Below the pieces are notes generated by a model. That model did no database searches. It was not told where the DNA came from and saw only the letters and a list, made by a program, of their open reading frames with translations. The position numbers were made by a program, and so were the translations under genes. From Desulfocapsa sp050291935 (GTDB lineage Bacteria > Desulfobacterota > Desulfobulbia > Desulfobulbales > Desulfocapsaceae), in the NCBI GenBank assembly GCA_050291935.1, contig JBNKKR010000004.1, forward strand, positions 66,746 through 130,745: a stretch of 64,000 nucleotides of DNA, given 5' to 3'. This document shows, one piece after another, positions 43,147 to 51,741 of the stretch (positions are counted from its first letter, which is position 1; each line of letters starts with the position of its first letter).

Positions 43147-44130
43147 ATGCTAACGAAGACGCTCACGGCTTTGTTTGGAAAAAAGAGACATAAAAAATCG
43201 TTGGGCTCATTGTTCTCAGAATCTGTTCGTAAGTCGGGATACAGAGCTGCCCATGCCAAAAGAGTTGGTGAACGTGGGGAGCGTGGAACGTATGCATTGT
43301 TGTTGCGATGGATCAGAGCGCGAGTAAAGAGTGCTTTTGCAAAAAAGCTATGGAGCAATTTGATTGCTCCAGTTAGGGGGCTGGCACTGTTGCTTGTCTT
43401 GTTATTTGTTGGCTATCAACTGGCTTCTGGTCCTTTACATTCGCTGTTTGCAGATCTTAATTATTTTCGAATTAATGATATTGAGATCAGCGGTTGCAGG
43501 AATGTGGCAGAAGAAGAATTGAAAAAGTTTGCAGCTCTTTCCTATGAGATGAATATGCTGAACCTTGAGCCAAAGGATATAGAAAAACGAATAGTTCAAC
43601 ATCCATGGATAAAGAGTGCTAAGGTGAGAAGAATTTGGCCAGACACCCTTGGGGTTTTGGTTGAAGAATATCGTCCCCAGGCTGTCTTTGTTAGGGAAGA
43701 TGGGGAAACAATACACTATCTTAACAATAAGGGAGTGGCATTTGCGAAAGTACTTCCGGGAAAGGAGATGGATTTTCCGATAATCAGCGGTATCGGAGAG
43801 TCGGTGGCTGACAGTGAAAAAAAGGAAATGCTAAAAGAGGCAAATCACTTTTTACGGCTGGCCGAAAGAAATAATCCGAATCTTCCTGCCCAGAACGTTT
43901 CGGAACTCCATTTTACGACCAAAGGAGAATTGGTCCTGTACTTGGTGGAACACCCCTTTCCCATCTATTTTGGTAAGGGAGAGGTTAGCCGTAAGTTTGA
44001 TGAGTTACTTCAGGTTCTTGGCTATCTATACCGGCGTCATAAGGGGAAAACAACCATTGATGATATTGCCTATATTCGCATGGACTACCAGTTGAAAAAG
44101 GTATTAGTTGCAAAAAAACAGGAAGAATAG
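43147..44130 (+). CDS. ftsQ: Cell division protein FtsQ (DivIB), POTRA domain
   Basis: 327 residues. A strongly basic cytoplasmic tail of about 75 residues precedes one membrane span (LALLLVLLFVGYQLASGPL, about 78-96). The POTRA domain follows (FRINDIEISGCRNVAEEELKKF to VRRIWPDTLGVLVEEYRPQA), then the FtsQ beta domain to the C-terminus. The N-terminal tail is long for FtsQ, which usually has 25-30 residues there, and may carry extra interactions. FtsQ brings FtsB/FtsL, and through them the septal synthase, to the division site. Confidence 0.92.
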   Translation: MLTKTLTALFGKKRHKKSLGSLFSESVRKSGYRAAHAKRVGERGERGTYALLLRWIRARVKSAFAKKLWSNLIAPVRGLALLLVLLFVGYQLASGPLHSLFADLNYFRINDIEISGCRNVAEEELKKFAALSYEMNMLNLEPKDIEKRIVQHPWIKSAKVRRIWPDTLGVLVEEYRPQAVFVREDGETIHYLNNKGVAFAKVLPGKEMDFPIISGIGESVADSEKKEMLKEANHFLRLAERNNPNLPAQNVSELHFTTKGELVLYLVEHPFPIYFGKGEVSRKFDELLQVLGYLYRRHKGKTTIDDIAYIRMDYQLKKVLVAKKQEE

Positions 44131-44191
44131 GGTGGTATTTGAATTATTTGTTTGATTTTATTAAAAGTTTAGACATTCTTACGAGAAGAAC

Positions 44192-45454
44192 ATGGATGAA
44201 ATTGTAGTCAACCCGGAGGAGAGGGACGTACGGGGAGAGGGAAGTGGGCATGAACCTGGTGAGCTTATTGTTGGTTTAGATATTGGGACCACAAAAATAT
44301 GCTGCGTGGTGGGTGAGGTTTTTGACGATGGCGTTGATATTATAGGTGTTGGGACCGCTCCTTCCATTGGATTGCGAAAGGGGGTGGTGGTCAATATTGA
44401 ATCCACAGTTAAATCCATTCGTCAGGCAGTGTCGCAGGCTGAAGATTCTGCGGGTTGTGAGTTACATGATGTGTATGTGGGTATTGCCGGAAATCATATT
44501 AAGGGTTTTAACAGCCCTGGTATTTTGGCCATTAATGGTCGTGAAATAAAACAGTCCGATGTTGATGATGTGATCGCGGCGGCGCGCACGGTAAAAATTT
44601 CTGAAAATCAACAGATTATTCATGTGTTGCCCCAGGAATATATGGTGGATGATCGCACCGGTATTCAGAATCCACTTGGGATGACGGGGGTACGGCTTGT
44701 TACCAATGTTCATATTGTGACTGCCGATATGGCAGCTGTGCATAACTTGTATACCTGTTGTCAGAAAGCGGGGCTTGAAGTGGCTGATATGGTCCTTGAG
44801 TCCATTGCGTCTGCCCATGCGACCTTGCGCCCCGATGAGATGGAGCTTGGGGTGGTTTTGCTCGATATCGGCGGAGGAACAACGGATCTTGCTGTTTTTT
44901 GTGACGGTACCATACGGCATACGGCGGAAATTGGCCTCGGGGGACATAATTTAACCAACGACCTGTCCGTCGGACTCAGGACACCTTTGCAGGATGCCGA
45001 ACGATTAAAGGAAGATTTTGGTTGTGCAATTTCTTCCCTTATCAAACCAAACCATGTGGTGGATGTACCCACTGCCGGAAACCGGGAGGCGAGGAAGGTG
45101 ACGCAGAAGGTTCTGGTTGATATTTTACAGGCCAGGATAGTGGAAATTTTGGAAATGGTGAATCAGGATTTGATTAGTTGTGGGCTTAAAAACAAAATCA
45201 ATGGAGGGATAGTGCTTACCGGAGGAACGGCCTTACTCGCAAATCTTGTTGATCTTGCTGAACAGATATTTGATTTACCCGTTCGTATTGGGTACCCCTC
45301 CCAGATTGGTGGAAAGGTGCAGCAGGTGAATACTCCAAGGTGCACCACGGGGGTGGGGCTTGTTATGTATGGTAGGCAGCATCAGGATGATCACCGATAT
45401 AGTGACAGCAGTATGGTAGGAAGAATGAAAGATTGGCTGCGCAAAATCATGTAG
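44192..45454 (+). CDS. ftsA: Cell division protein FtsA
   Basis: 420 residues, actin-like ATPase. Phosphate-1: IVGLDIGTTKICCVVGE; SHS2/1C domain region VKSIRQAVSQAEDSAG to QEYMVDDRTGIQNPLGM; phosphate-2: VLLDIGGGTTDLAVFCDG; adenosine motif: GGIVLTGGTALLANLVDLAE. The C-terminal amphipathic helix (MVGRMKDWLRKIM) is the membrane tether. The N-terminus has about 20 additional acidic residues. It anchors FtsZ filaments to the membrane. Confidence 0.97.
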   Translation: MDEIVVNPEERDVRGEGSGHEPGELIVGLDIGTTKICCVVGEVFDDGVDIIGVGTAPSIGLRKGVVVNIESTVKSIRQAVSQAEDSAGCELHDVYVGIAGNHIKGFNSPGILAINGREIKQSDVDDVIAAARTVKISENQQIIHVLPQEYMVDDRTGIQNPLGMTGVRLVTNVHIVTADMAAVHNLYTCCQKAGLEVADMVLESIASAHATLRPDEMELGVVLLDIGGGTTDLAVFCDGTIRHTAEIGLGGHNLTNDLSVGLRTPLQDAERLKEDFGCAISSLIKPNHVVDVPTAGNREARKVTQKVLVDILQARIVEILEMVNQDLISCGLKNKINGGIVLTGGTALLANLVDLAEQIFDLPVRIGYPSQIGGKVQQVNTPRCTTGVGLVMYGRQHQDDHRYSDSSMVGRMKDWLRKIM

Positions 45455-45545
45455 GTGGAGGGAAGTGAGAAACGTGTTTTTATGATCTTTAGAATTGGAA
45501 AAATTCGTTTTTTTGGAAAAAGTTGTTTCGTTGGTATATTGTAAG

Positions 45546-45554
45546 TGCTATGAT
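45546..45554 (+). promoter_or_regulatory. Possible ftsZ promoter (extended -10)
   Basis: In the 146-base gap between ftsA and ftsZ, TGCTATGAT matches an extended -10 element (TGnTATAAT) with no well-spaced -35 box. A separate ftsZ promoter here would let ftsZ be expressed above the rest of the cluster. Confidence 0.4.
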
Positions 45555-45600
45555 TTATGATCCAAATTTTGCAATCTAAATAAACAACGAGGTTGTTGTT

Positions 45601-46869
45601 ATGGGTGATGCAGATTTCGTGAAAATGGGAGAAGATATGCCGTTTAGAATGGCTGAAACAGATGGTGTTGCGATAGTTAAGGTAATTGGTGTCGGTGGCG
45701 GTGGTGGGAATGCCATTAACACCATGGTGGACAATCGATTGCAGGGTGTTGAGTTTATAAGCGCCAATACCGATAAACAGGCCCTTAATAATTCTCGTGC
45801 CGATGTGTGTCTGCAAATTGGGCCAAGTATTACCAAAGGTCTTGGCGCCGGTGCTGACCCGGAAACCGGTGAGCAGGCGGCCCTTGAATCTGTGGATGCT
45901 ATCACAGATAGCCTGAAAGGCTCCGATATGGTCTTTGTCGCAGCAGGCCTTGGTGGTGGTACAGGAACTGGAGCTGCTCCAGTTGTTGCTAAAGCATCAA
46001 AAGAGATGGGAGCCTTAACCGTTGCTGTTGTCACCAAGCCTTTTCATTTTGAGGGTAAGTTTCGGATGCGAAATGCCGAAAAGGGTTGGCAGGAACTTCG
46101 TAAATATGCGGATACCATAATTACTGTTCCAAATGACCGGCTGTTGACTTTGATGCAGAAGAATTCGAAGCTCTCTGACATGCTCACCATGGCGGATCAG
46201 GTTCTTTTGCAGGCCGTAAAAGGTATCACCGATTTAATTAACGTCCCAGGTCTAATGAATGCTGATTTTGCTGATCTTCGCACCGTTATGCGGGAGGTGG
46301 GACCTGCAATTATGGGAGCCGGGTCGGCTGTTGGTGAGAATAGGGCAACGGAAGCGGCAAACCGGGCCATTGACAATCAACTCCTTGAGGATGTTGGGAT
46401 TGATGGCGCAAGGGGGTTGTTGATTAATATTTCTGCATCCGAAGAAAGCTTTACCATGGCCGAGTTTATGGAGGCTTCTGCCCTTATCCAAGATAAAGTT
46501 GATGAAGAGGCAAAGGTTGTCATTGGTGCACTATATGACGACGCCCTTGGCGATGAGTTGCATGTTACAGTTATAGCGACTGGTGTTGGTGAGTCGGTGC
46601 CTGAGAGGAAAAAGATTCAGGTGAACGTTCCTCCGCAGTCTCAATCTGCCCCTGTTGATGAAGCCCCAGCTGAGCGTCGCCCAACAAATACCACCCAGGC
46701 GCCTCCCAATCGGAGTGTTGAACCTTCTCTCTTTCAGTCTTCAAATTTTAATGGTTTTGATAACTTAGGTATTTCAGGTGGTGGTGATGGATCCGCCAGG
46801 AAGGTGGATAAACCCTGGAATGAAGAGTATATGGAGACACCAACCTATTTGAGGAAGAAGGCAAACTGA
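45601..46869 (+). CDS. ftsZ: Cell division tubulin FtsZ
   Basis: 422 residues. GTP-binding region: VIGVGGGGGNAINTMVDN, the tubulin signature GLGGGTGTGAAPVVA, and the T7 synergy loop NADFADLRTVM. After a Pro/Gln-rich linker (about 338-400) it ends in YMETPTYLRKKAN, the conserved C-terminal peptide that binds FtsA. A GAGG ribosome-binding site precedes the ATG. It forms the Z-ring. The next gene starts five bases downstream. Confidence 0.98.
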   Translation: MGDADFVKMGEDMPFRMAETDGVAIVKVIGVGGGGGNAINTMVDNRLQGVEFISANTDKQALNNSRADVCLQIGPSITKGLGAGADPETGEQAALESVDAITDSLKGSDMVFVAAGLGGGTGTGAAPVVAKASKEMGALTVAVVTKPFHFEGKFRMRNAEKGWQELRKYADTIITVPNDRLLTLMQKNSKLSDMLTMADQVLLQAVKGITDLINVPGLMNADFADLRTVMREVGPAIMGAGSAVGENRATEAANRAIDNQLLEDVGIDGARGLLINISASEESFTMAEFMEASALIQDKVDEEAKVVIGALYDDALGDELHVTVIATGVGESVPERKKIQVNVPPQSQSAPVDEAPAERRPTNTTQAPPNRSVEPSLFQSSNFNGFDNLGISGGGDGSARKVDKPWNEEYMETPTYLRKKAN

Positions 46870-46873
46870 TTCC

Positions 46874-48661
46874 TTGGTTCTTGAAAATCGGAAGAGAAGG
46901 GAACCGGTAAATGCCAAGGGCCTGCTTGCGTGTGAAGAGGGGACTTGGCTAAAGAAGTGGAAGGGGCGACTTCCTGTCGCCCTGATCTACCCAAACAAGT
47001 ACGCCATTGGTGTATCAAGTCTTGGCTTTCAGCTAGTCTATTCTCTTCTTAATGCATTTGACCAGCTCGTGTGTGAGCGTTTTTTTCTTCCAGAAAGGGG
47101 CGAGAGTTTGCGTTCTTTTGAAACGGCACACCCCTTACATGATTTCCCCCTTATTTTATATTCCATAAGCTTTGAACACGATTATTTGAATTTAGTTCGT
47201 ATCCTGTTAACTGGAAATGTCCCCCTGTTTGCTTCTAAGCGTGGTGATGCGTGTATCTCAAGTGATAATCCACTGGTTATTGGCGGTGGAGTCGCAACAT
47301 TTATGAACCCTGAACCCCTTGCTCCTTTTACGGATCTGTACCTTTTGGGAGAAGCGGAGGGTATAGTTGAACCACTTGTTAGTTTTCTTGACAATTTTCT
47401 TGGTAGTAAAAAACGAAATGAGCTCTTGCTTGCTGCCCAACAAGAACTTGCCGGTGCCTATGTGCCTGCATTTTATCAACCGATTTATGAGCAAGATAAC
47501 GGAAAACAGTCGGGAGTAAAACATCTTGTAACGGCGCCCAAACGTATTGAAAAGGTCATCGTCAACGCTTCTGTCACGGCCGCACATTCACAGCTTTTGA
47601 GTCCAAGAGCTGAGTTTGCCCATTTGTATGTAACTGAACTTGGAAGGGGCTGCTCTCGTGGGTGTAGATTCTGTGCTGCAGGTTTTATCTATAGACCACC
47701 CCGGTTGTGGAGCGCAGAAGCCGTTATTCGGGGTTTGGAGGAGCGATCTCAGTCTGTTAAGCGAATTGGCCTTTTAGGTATGGAAATGGCCCACGAACAA
47801 GAGCTTGAGCAGATTTCTTCTTACCTTCTTGCAAGTGGTTGTTCGCTTTCATTTTCTTCATTGCGGGCAGATCGTATTTCCGGGACTTTATTGGAACTAT
47901 TGTCAAAAAGTGGGCTAAAAAGTGTGGCCATTGCACCCGATGGCGCATCTGAGAGACTGCGACGGGTAATCAATAAAAATCTCAGTGAAGAAGATATTCT
48001 TCTTGCCTCCGAACGTCTGGTGGATGCAGGAATATTTAAGCTAAAACTGTATTTGATGGTCGGTCTGCCAGGGGAAACCAACGAGGATTTACTGGAAATG
48101 GTGGAACTTGTAAAGAAAGTGAAAGAGAAGATGTTACCGGTGGGGAAACGGCGTGGACGTCTTTGCCAAATAGTCCTTTCCATAAATACTTTTGTTCCCA
48201 AACCGTGGACACCTTTTCAATTTTATCCATTTGGGGGTGAGCTGCAAGACACAGATACAATGGGGAGTGTCCAAAAAAGTGTGAAACTGCTTAAGAGGAA
48301 AATTGCATTTATCAAAAAGGAGCTGAAAAACGTTGCCAATGTGCATGTAAAACATGATAATCCTGATAATGTTCTCTTTCAAGCAGTGCTGTCACGTGGT
48401 GACAGGCGTCTTGCGAAGGTGTTGGTTGATATGGCTGCTGAGAAGATATCGTGGAAACAGTCCATGCGTAGATATGGACTATCTGCAGAGCAGTTTGTTC
48501 TTGTTGCCCATTCTGCTGAAGACTATTTTCCATGGAATATAGTGGATCATGGAATTGAGCAACACTATCTTTGGCGGGAATACAAAAAAAGTATTCAGGG
48601 AAAAACCTCTGTAGCCTGTGATACAGCGGTCTGCAAACGCTGTGGTGTATGTGGTGATTGA
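46874..48661 (+). CDS. Radical SAM protein (TIGR03960-like N-terminal half family)
   Basis: 595 residues. The N-terminal B12-binding-like domain (VALIYPNKYAIGVSSLGFQ to NPLVIGGGVATFMNPEPLAPFTDL) is followed by the radical SAM core with the cluster motif RGCSRGCRFCAAGF (CxxxCxxC, about 260-270), LRADRISGTLLELLSKSG, and YLMVGLPGETNED. A Cys-rich tail (CDTAVCKRCGVC) ends the protein. Related proteins are often followed by a DUF2344 partner that is absent here. The start is a TTG at 46874, the only option before the conserved domain. The function is unknown; oxidative or tRNA-related roles are guesses. Confidence 0.8.
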   Translation: MVLENRKRREPVNAKGLLACEEGTWLKKWKGRLPVALIYPNKYAIGVSSLGFQLVYSLLNAFDQLVCERFFLPERGESLRSFETAHPLHDFPLILYSISFEHDYLNLVRILLTGNVPLFASKRGDACISSDNPLVIGGGVATFMNPEPLAPFTDLYLLGEAEGIVEPLVSFLDNFLGSKKRNELLLAAQQELAGAYVPAFYQPIYEQDNGKQSGVKHLVTAPKRIEKVIVNASVTAAHSQLLSPRAEFAHLYVTELGRGCSRGCRFCAAGFIYRPPRLWSAEAVIRGLEERSQSVKRIGLLGMEMAHEQELEQISSYLLASGCSLSFSSLRADRISGTLLELLSKSGLKSVAIAPDGASERLRRVINKNLSEEDILLASERLVDAGIFKLKLYLMVGLPGETNEDLLEMVELVKKVKEKMLPVGKRRGRLCQIVLSINTFVPKPWTPFQFYPFGGELQDTDTMGSVQKSVKLLKRKIAFIKKELKNVANVHVKHDNPDNVLFQAVLSRGDRRLAKVLVDMAAEKISWKQSMRRYGLSAEQFVLVAHSAEDYFPWNIVDHGIEQHYLWREYKKSIQGKTSVACDTAVCKRCGVCGD

Positions 48662-50138
48662 CGAAAAGGAAAGCAAGCAGGGGAAGGGGAAAACTGATGC
48701 TCCCGAACAGCTTGAACAGCTGCGCGAAGGGCTAATGCCCTTTCAGCTTGTGAAGTACTTTTCATTTTCAAGCCTTGCTGTGATTCTTCTTTTTACTCTA
48801 TTTTTGTCCTGGGCAATTTCCAGAAATGCCCGTTATGTAATGCTTGCCCAGAGCGAGGCCTACTCGTTGCTGCTTGCTAAAAATCTCAATCAGCAGATCA
48901 TTCGTGGTTTTGTTTTGCCAACGGTTGTACGTTATGGGAAAATCGCGCTTTCAAATCCCGATCAGTTTCAGCTCCTTGATAAGATTATCCGAAATGCGAC
49001 GCGCAGTATGAAGATGGAAGATGTAACTATTTATGATTCGACTATCAATATTATTTCCTATTCTACCATTGAGGAAAAGGTCGGTAAAAAAGACCAGGGT
49101 GGATTGGAATATAAAAAGGCTCTTTTGGGGGAGGCCAATTCCCAGGTGCATTCCAGTGGAACAGTACTTGGGCTTTTGCCGGGAACCTCTCCTGTCCAGT
49201 ACCGGCTCAAAACCTTTATCCCTTTTCGTTTGATGCAGGAAAATGGGGATGATGGGGGACAGATTATGGGGGTTATAGAGATAACCCAGGATCTGTCCCA
49301 CGAGTATGACGCGATCTTGCGGTTGCAGAAAAAAATTATCATGGTTTCTTCATTGGTAATGGGAATCCTTTTCTTGGTACTTCTTATTATTGTCAGCCAG
49401 GCAAGTCGGATTATGGAAAAGAGGGTTCGAGAGCGATTGGCCCTTGAAAAGAAACTTCATGATGTTGAACGATTGGCCCATCTTGGGACCATGATAGCGA
49501 CGGTTTCCCATGAGATAAAGAGTCCCCTTGGAATAGTACGTTCCACAGCTGAAATTCTTGTAAAACGAGTAAAAAAGCTTGCTCCAGGCAATGAAAATCT
49601 GGCAGAAATTATAGTTGCGGAAACCACGCGTCTTAATAACATTGTGCTTGAGTTTTTAGATTTTGCAAGACCACAAAAAGTGCGCTTAAAGAGTGTTAAT
49701 ATTAACCAATCCATTTCCCAGCTCCTTACGTTTGTGGAAATGGATATCAAAGAAAAGAACATTGTGTTGAACACACAACTGGACCCTGAGTTAAAAGAGC
49801 GTAACATTGACCCGGATCAGTTGTATCGCGCACTATTAAACGTGGTGATGAACGCCATCCAGGCCATGCCAGATGGTGGATTTCTCACGGTGAAGACTTC
49901 GGTAGTGCAAAAAGATGCGTCACTTTCGATTAGTATTGCAGATACCGGGGTGGGGATGAGTGAAGAAACCTTGTCGGAGGTTTTTAAACCGTTTTTTACC
50001 CGAAAAAGCCGAGGGACCGGATTGGGGATGGCCATTACCAAAAACATCATCGAACAGCATCATGGCACCATCAGCGTTGCATCACAAAAGGGTCAGGGAA
50101 GCGTGTTTGCAATCGCCATACCTGATATTCGTGCCTAG
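48618..50138 (+). CDS. Membrane sensor histidine kinase, PAS-less, NtrB/AtoS-like
   Basis: 506 residues from GTG 48618. This start is uncertain: other GTG codons at 48642 and 48654 are possible, and all overlap the radical SAM gene. Membrane helices lie at about 52-72 and 240-262 with a periplasmic sensor domain between. The kinase core is complete: H-box LGTMIATVSHEIKSPLGIV, N box ALLNVVMNAIQAM, G1 ADTGVGMSEETL, F box VFKPFFTRKSRGTG, and G2 GTGLGMAITKNII. Its core type commonly pairs with NtrC-like regulators; the nearest is encoded at 55819-57207. Coupling to the radical SAM gene downstream of ftsZ is odd. Confidence 0.85.
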   Translation: MIQRSANAVVYVVIDEKESKQGKGKTDAPEQLEQLREGLMPFQLVKYFSFSSLAVILLFTLFLSWAISRNARYVMLAQSEAYSLLLAKNLNQQIIRGFVLPTVVRYGKIALSNPDQFQLLDKIIRNATRSMKMEDVTIYDSTINIISYSTIEEKVGKKDQGGLEYKKALLGEANSQVHSSGTVLGLLPGTSPVQYRLKTFIPFRLMQENGDDGGQIMGVIEITQDLSHEYDAILRLQKKIIMVSSLVMGILFLVLLIIVSQASRIMEKRVRERLALEKKLHDVERLAHLGTMIATVSHEIKSPLGIVRSTAEILVKRVKKLAPGNENLAEIIVAETTRLNNIVLEFLDFARPQKVRLKSVNINQSISQLLTFVEMDIKEKNIVLNTQLDPELKERNIDPDQLYRALLNVVMNAIQAMPDGGFLTVKTSVVQKDASLSISIADTGVGMSEETLSEVFKPFFTRKSRGTGLGMAITKNIIEQHHGTISVASQKGQGSVFAIAIPDIRA

Positions 50139-50200
50139 CCTGTATTCTTATGAGGCGACATGGATCTTTTTTATTCGCCAGCCGTTTTTTTTTGGAATTT

Positions 50201-50542
50201 TTACTGTCTAAAGCTTAGAATATATTGGCTTAACTCTTTTTGTTGCTGGGGAGTAAGCTTCTTGAGTTTACGGCGCCGTATTTTCATGGTTTTTGCCCGT
50301 TCTGGCTCAACTATCGGATCACTTTCACCTTTCATATATAAGAGGAGCTTTTCTTCATCCTGGTAGGTGTTGGCAATTGTCTGTAAAAAAGGCCCCTGTT
50401 TTTTGACGTTGTCTGCAGAATGGCAACCTTGACATTTATTCTCAATAAAAATTGCTTCCCCTGCACTGTAGTCTTGGGCAAATGCGGGTATGGTAAGAGA
50501 TAGAAAAAAGATACCGGTTGCAATAGAGTGTATGTATTTCAT
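50201..50542 (-). CDS. Small periplasmic monohaem c-type cytochrome
   Basis: 113 residues with a cleavable signal (hydrophobic 8-20, AFA before QDYS). One haem-binding CQGCH motif lies near residue 37, and axial Met candidates (YMKGE, TMKIR) lie further on. The C-terminal third is very basic (KTMKIRRRKLKKL), unusual for this family. It probably shuttles electrons in the periplasm. It is convergent with the upstream sensor kinase. Confidence 0.8.
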   Translation of the reverse strand: MKYIHSIATGIFFLSLTIPAFAQDYSAGEAIFIENKCQGCHSADNVKKQGPFLQTIANTYQDEEKLLLYMKGESDPIVEPERAKTMKIRRRKLKKLTPQQQKELSQYILSFRQ

Positions 50543-50601
50543 CAGACTCCCTTTACGAATGAAAAATAATTATTTATGGAGGTGAAAGTGAGGTCCAAAC
50601 A

Positions 50602-50826
50602 TTACTGCTCGTTCACCCGTTCTACCTGATCTGTGTGCTTATTTAGCTCGTTTTGAACGGCTTTTGCTTTGTCTATGGGGACTTGTATATGCTGGACCGC
50701 TTTTTCAGCGGTCTTTTTTGTAAAGCCATCGGATTTATTCTCCTGGCTGTTTGTATTGCTATCGTTACTGCATGATACAACGAAAAGGATGACCAAAAGA
50801 GAAAGAAAAAAATTTTTAGCTGTCAT
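50602..50826 (-). CDS. Small lipoprotein, function unknown
   Basis: 74 residues from the ATG at 50826, chosen because it starts a classic lipoprotein signal: MTAKNFFLSLLVILFVVSCS, with lipobox VVSC. The mature part is hydrophilic and helix-prone (EKAVQHIQVPIDKAKAVQNE). The frame extends upstream without support. No family is recognised. It lies between the cytochrome gene and the divergent receiver gene. Confidence 0.6.
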   Translation of the reverse strand: MTAKNFFLSLLVILFVVSCSNDSNTNSQENKSDGFTKKTAEKAVQHIQVPIDKAKAVQNELNKHTDQVERVNEQ

Positions 50827-50971
50827 ACGCGCACTTTTGTATTTGAAAGATGTAAAAAAATACCCTCCCTTACCTTCTACCATACACCACAAATCATATT
50901 TCTTAAAAGAATTTGCTCACAAAAATTTGGATGTTACGCACTAATTATAGTGTTGCAAAACTGCAAAGCCA

Positions 50972-51000
50972 TTGACAAAAAATATAATTTTTCCTAATTT
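50972..51000 (+). promoter_or_regulatory. Sigma-70-type promoter for the receiver gene
   Basis: A perfect TTGACA (50972-50977), a 17-base AT-rich spacer and TAATTT (50995-51000) stand 91 bases before the GTG start of the receiver-domain protein. The geometry is ideal for a housekeeping promoter. Confidence 0.6.
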
Positions 51001-51090
51001 TCCATTTTACATTCGATTATTCTCGTCGGTCTTATGGTAGCTTGAGATTGTATTTGCTCGTCATTGTTAGTGAAATTCCAGGGAGTTTTA

Positions 51091-51708
51091 GTGTTGAAAA
51101 ATGGAGACGCGTCAATACTTGTGGTGGATGATGTCCCGGTCAATAGTGATATTCTAGTGTGTTTGCTGCAAGAACAAAACTTTAACGTTCGAGTTGCTCA
51201 GTCAGGACAGATTGCATTAAGAGAAATTAAAAAGCGTCCTCCCGATTTGATTTTGCTTGATATTATGATGCCTGGAATAGATGGCTATGATACCTGTCGC
51301 AGGATAAAGCATGACCCCGTATCATCTGATATCCCCATTATTTTTGTCACAGCGCTAAACGGTCTTCATGACAAAGTTACAGGCTTTGAAGCAGGAGGAG
51401 TAGATTTTATAACAAAACCATTTGAGGCCCAAGAAGTATTGGTTCGCGTGCGGGCTCAGCTGGGTATTCAGGAAAAGTATAAACATATTGCAAGGAGGAA
51501 TAGGGAACTGGAATGCGCGCTTGGAAGAGAGAGTTCTATTACCGGATTTGTCTCCATTTGCTCCAAATGTAAAAAAGTTCGAACAACCAATGGCGGTTGG
51601 CAGCATATCGAGTGCTATATGTCGGAACGCACGGGAGCAATCTTTAGCCATGGCTATTGTCCAGTCTGCTTAGAAAATGAGAAGGAAAAATTTCGTCAAA
51701 CGGTTTGA
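51091..51708 (+). CDS. Response regulator receiver with C-terminal Cys-rich (putative zinc) tail
   Basis: 205 residues from GTG 51091 (CAGGGAG upstream), preferred to TTG 51064. The receiver is typical: SILVVDDVPVNSDIL, phospho-acceptor Asp in LILLDIMMPGIDGYDTCRRI, Thr in FVTALN, Lys in FITKPFEAQEVL. After a short linker the tail holds CSKCKKVRT..GGWQHIECYMSERTGAIFSHGYCPVC in segments: four Cys in two CxxC pairs plus His. Similar tails end some PAS histidine kinases; their role is unknown but metal binding is likely. No DNA-binding or enzymatic output domain is present. Confidence 0.8.
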   Translation: MLKNGDASILVVDDVPVNSDILVCLLQEQNFNVRVAQSGQIALREIKKRPPDLILLDIMMPGIDGYDTCRRIKHDPVSSDIPIIFVTALNGLHDKVTGFEAGGVDFITKPFEAQEVLVRVRAQLGIQEKYKHIARRNRELECALGRESSITGFVSICSKCKKVRTTNGGWQHIECYMSERTGAIFSHGYCPVCLENEKEKFRQTV

Positions 51709-51741
51709 TTATAGGGAGTAAACAACAAACAGGAATACGGT

